From contig CAIRRW010000105.1 of NCBI GenBank assembly GCA_903881065.1, positions 1 to 8,671 of the forward strand: a stretch of DNA of 8,671 nucleotides. Direction: 5' to 3'. This DNA comes from an uncultured Bacteroidota bacterium. GTDB taxonomy: Bacteria > Bacteroidota > Bacteroidia > 2-12-FULL-35-15. The notes beneath the pieces were generated by a model. The model did no database searches. It saw only the letters and a list, made by a program, of their open reading frames with translations, and had not been told where the DNA came from. Position numbers and translations under genes: made by a program. The first letter of the stretch is position 1; each line of letters opens with the position of its first letter. This document shows positions 6,589 through 8,671 of this stretch, piece after piece.

Positions 6589-7659
6589 ATGAGTGATACC
6601 TTGTATCTTGTTGTTGTTTACAGTGCTTATTTTGTAAGTACGTTTATACTTTCTTTTTTAATCAATCGACTTTTTTTGAAATTTGCCTCCAACCTTGGGA
6701 TTCGAAATTCGAATGACTCTTATATTAGATGGAGCTCAGAAACAAAACCATCATTAGGAGGTATATCTTTTTTTCTAATTTTTTTATTATCAATTTCTTG
6801 TTATCCTATTTTTTTTCAAGAACATCAAGTATTATTTAACAAACAATTACTCGGTATACTTTCAGCGGCTACTCTTGCTTTTTTGATGGGGCTTTCGGAC
6901 GATGCATATAATACAAGGCCTTTATTAAAACTTATGGTTCAGATATTATGTGGTTTTATTTTAGTTTCAACAGGAACTTATATTTCTATTTTCGCTAATT
7001 TTTATATAAATTACTTTTTAACAATTTTTTGGGTTGTAGGTTTAATGAATTCAATAAATATGTTAGATAATATGGATTCAATATCAACAATTGTTTCTAT
7101 TTCAATAATTTTAAATGCGTTGTTAATATTGTATTTGAATAGTGATGGTAGAAATATTCATATAATTCTATTGATTGGAGTATTAGCTGCCTTATGCGGA
7201 TTCTTGATATTTAATTGGCATCCTGCTAAAATGTTTATGGGTGATACAGGTAGTCAATTTCTTGGTTTGTTTTTAGCAACAATTGGAATTTTATATTTTT
7301 GGAATACTCCAGATGTGAATGCTAAATTAATTCAATCTAAACAATTTTTTGCAGCAATTCTAGCTTTTGCTATCCCAATAATTGATACAACTACTGTATT
7401 CGTTAATCGTTTATTAAAGGGCAAGTCTCCTTTCATAGGAGGTAAAGATCATACAACGCATAGTTTGTTTTTTATGGGAATAACAGAGAAGCGTATTGCT
7501 ATTCTTTTTGCAGGAATTTGTTCTGTTTCTATGTTTTTTAACTTCCTAATTATTAAATATATTGAGAACTGGGGGGATGTCGATATTGTACTATTTTCAA
7601 TCTATTTTATTGTATTATTCTTGTTTCTGTTTATTCCAACTCGGAAATACGGTCATTAA
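6589..7659 (+). CDS. WecA/MraY-family undecaprenyl-phosphate sugar-1-phosphate transferase
   Basis: This polytopic protein of 356 residues, with roughly ten hydrophobic segments, belongs to the polyprenyl-phosphate N-acetylhexosamine-1-phosphate transferase family (GT family 4 in Pfam naming, unrelated to CAZy GT4). It probably starts the repeat unit by moving a sugar-1-phosphate from a UDP-sugar to undecaprenyl phosphate. Motifs in order are KPSLGGI at 53-59, GLSDDAYNTRPLLKLMVQ with the Asp pair 104/105, NSINMLDNMDSI with Asn154, Asn157, Asp160 and Asp163, FNWHPAKMFMGDTGS with Asp219, and the cytoplasmic His loop FIGGKDHTTHSL with His288 and His291. The Asp pair and MGDTGS loop are canonical; DNMDS and DHTTHS differ from the textbook DGxDG and HxHH forms. 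ATG 6589 is preferred to TTG 6574, which abuts the previous stop. WecA-like is more likely than true MraY given the gene context. The donor sugar is unknown. Confidence 0.9.
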   Translation: MSDTLYLVVVYSAYFVSTFILSFLINRLFLKFASNLGIRNSNDSYIRWSSETKPSLGGISFFLIFLLSISCYPIFFQEHQVLFNKQLLGILSAATLAFLMGLSDDAYNTRPLLKLMVQILCGFILVSTGTYISIFANFYINYFLTIFWVVGLMNSINMLDNMDSISTIVSISIILNALLILYLNSDGRNIHIILLIGVLAALCGFLIFNWHPAKMFMGDTGSQFLGLFLATIGILYFWNTPDVNAKLIQSKQFFAAILAFAIPIIDTTTVFVNRLLKGKSPFIGGKDHTTHSLFFMGITEKRIAILFAGICSVSMFFNFLIIKYIENWGDVDIVLFSIYFIVLFLFLFIPTRKYGH

Positions 7660-8671
7660 ATGTTTAAAACTATTTTATATAAAATAAGCATAAAATTTTA
7701 TCCTTTCACAAAATACATAATTGCTATTAGCTCTTCTTTACTTGTAATAAGTTTTGTAAAAATATTTTCCAACAACAATCATTATTCAAATAATTGTATT
7801 AATGACATTCTTAGCATTCAGATTCCAAAGAATATAAATTTTGCAGATGAGAAAGTCCCAATTCCAAATCAAGTTGTAAAAGAATCAATAAAAAAGGAAT
7901 TGCACTTAATTACATTTTGTCAATCTCAAGCTTTGCTGCTTCAAAAACGTGCTAGAAGGTGGTTTCCGATAATAGAACCTATTCTGAAAAGGAATAATGT
8001 TCCGGAAGATTTTAAATACATAGCAATTGTTGAAAGTCAACTTACCAATGCTGTTTCTCGTCAGGGAGCTTCAGGGTTTTGGCAGTTAACTATTACAACA
8101 GCAAAAAACTATGGCCTCCTAATTAATAATGAAGTTGACGAAAGATATAATATTAGTAAATCAACAGAAACGGCTTGCAAGTATTTTAATGATGCATATA
8201 AGAAGTTTAATAATTGGACTTTGGTTGCCGCTTCATATAACATTGGAATAGCTGGATTACAAGCTCAAATGGAGAAACAAAAAGTAAATAAATATTACGA
8301 TTTAGTATTAACGGACGAAGCTGCCCGTTATATATTTCGTCTTCTATCAATAAAAGAAATTATCTCAAGACCTAAAGTGTATGGCTTACTGCTAAATAAA
8401 TCAGTTCGATATCCTGAAATAACGATAAAAAAAATTACAGTTGATACTACGATTCAAAGTATAAAGGATTTTGCGGCTAATCAGGGAGTTGATTATAATA
8501 CACTGAAGTTATTCAATCCGTGGCTTATCTTAAATTCATTAACGAATATTGAAAAAAAGAGATACATTATATCTATTCCAAAAGGAAAGGTTAATTGCAC
8601 TGATTGGGATGAAATGTATATTGATGGGAATAAGTTTTCCGCAACAGATTCCTTAAATTTATTTAATAAAA
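7660..8671 (+). CDS. Membrane-anchored lytic transglycosylase (MltD-like SLT domain), 3' partial
   Basis: Translation from ATG 7660 stays open to the right edge (337 complete codons) with no stop. Residues 17-36 form a hydrophobic segment, an N-terminal membrane anchor or uncleaved signal; I see no lipobox. The SLT (GH23-like) domain spans about 98-245: FKYIAIVESQL contains the catalytic Glu125 in the ES motif, followed by GASGFWQL at 136-143, AKNYGL at 148-153 and AASYNIG at 190-196, the expected family order. It should cleave peptidoglycan glycan strands in the periplasm, forming 1,6-anhydro ends. Residues about 255-308 (TIQSIKDFAANQGVDYNTL, then YIISIPKG) look like a degenerate LysM repeat, as in MltD. 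The start codon directly follows the TAA of the previous gene, suggesting translational coupling and one operon. The C-terminus is not visible. Placement suggests a role in envelope passage of the polymer, which is inference. Confidence 0.87.
   Translation, partial: MFKTILYKISIKFYPFTKYIIAISSSLLVISFVKIFSNNNHYSNNCINDILSIQIPKNINFADEKVPIPNQVVKESIKKELHLITFCQSQALLLQKRARRWFPIIEPILKRNNVPEDFKYIAIVESQLTNAVSRQGASGFWQLTITTAKNYGLLINNEVDERYNISKSTETACKYFNDAYKKFNNWTLVAASYNIGIAGLQAQMEKQKVNKYYDLVLTDEAARYIFRLLSIKEIISRPKVYGLLLNKSVRYPEITIKKITVDTTIQSIKDFAANQGVDYNTLKLFNPWLILNSLTNIEKKRYIISIPKGKVNCTDWDEMYIDGNKFSATDSLNLFNK

Noticed and set aside
1..8671. Mobile element, defence system, CRISPR array, tRNA or riboswitch
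   Set aside because: No transposase or integrase, no spaced direct repeats, no cloverleaf, and no non-coding stretch longer than 61 bases, so there is no room for such elements.

Overview
The window is an 8.7 kb piece of an exopolysaccharide/capsule biosynthesis and export cluster, all on the + strand, in a low-GC genome (my impression is about one third G+C; not computed). I infer Bacteroidota, probably Sphingobacteriia, Chitinophagia or a relative. The grounds are the low GC, the lack of Shine-Dalgarno sequences before the starts, a TAnnTTTG-like -7 box (TAACTTCG) before the export genes, and protein signatures I associate with that phylum, such as the SWIKEID...NEGTPVSLIEAQAANKP block of the glycosyltransferase and the NMLDNMDS and GGKDHTTH motifs of the sugar-phosphate transferase.

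Layout. An AsnB-type glutamine-dependent amidotransferase, open at the left edge (1-1547), is followed after 10 bases by a GT4 glycosyltransferase (1558-2745). A 61-base gap carries the only convincing promoter. Then come a Wza-like outer-membrane export lipoprotein (2807-3571), a Wzc-like chain-length regulator fused to a BY-kinase (3588-6023), an RmlC-type epimerase (6031-6573), a WecA/MraY-family sugar-1-phosphate transferase (6589-7659) and a membrane-anchored lytic transglycosylase that starts directly at the preceding stop codon (TAA-ATG) and runs off the right edge (7660-8671). Gaps inside this second unit are 0 to 16 bases, so it is probably one operon.

How the genes fit together. The WecA/MraY-family enzyme would load the first sugar phosphate on undecaprenyl phosphate. 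The GT4 enzyme would extend the repeat unit. RmlC would help supply a deoxysugar nucleotide, and the AsnB-like enzyme may amidate a sugar acid or make asparagine. The Wzc-like kinase and Wza-like lipoprotein would control polymer length and export across the envelope. The lytic transglycosylase may open peptidoglycan for the export machine. No Wzx flippase, Wzy polymerase or RmlA/B/D is present, so the cluster must extend beyond the window if it is a complete Wzx/Wzy system.

I saw no RNA gene, mobile element, CRISPR array or strand switch. The window is largely a recognisable pathway. The least ordinary points are the operon-embedded transglycosylase, the alternating Gly-Tyr tail of the kinase, variant active-site loops in the sugar-phosphate transferase, and a very short leader holding a five-codon out-of-frame ORF over the export operon start.
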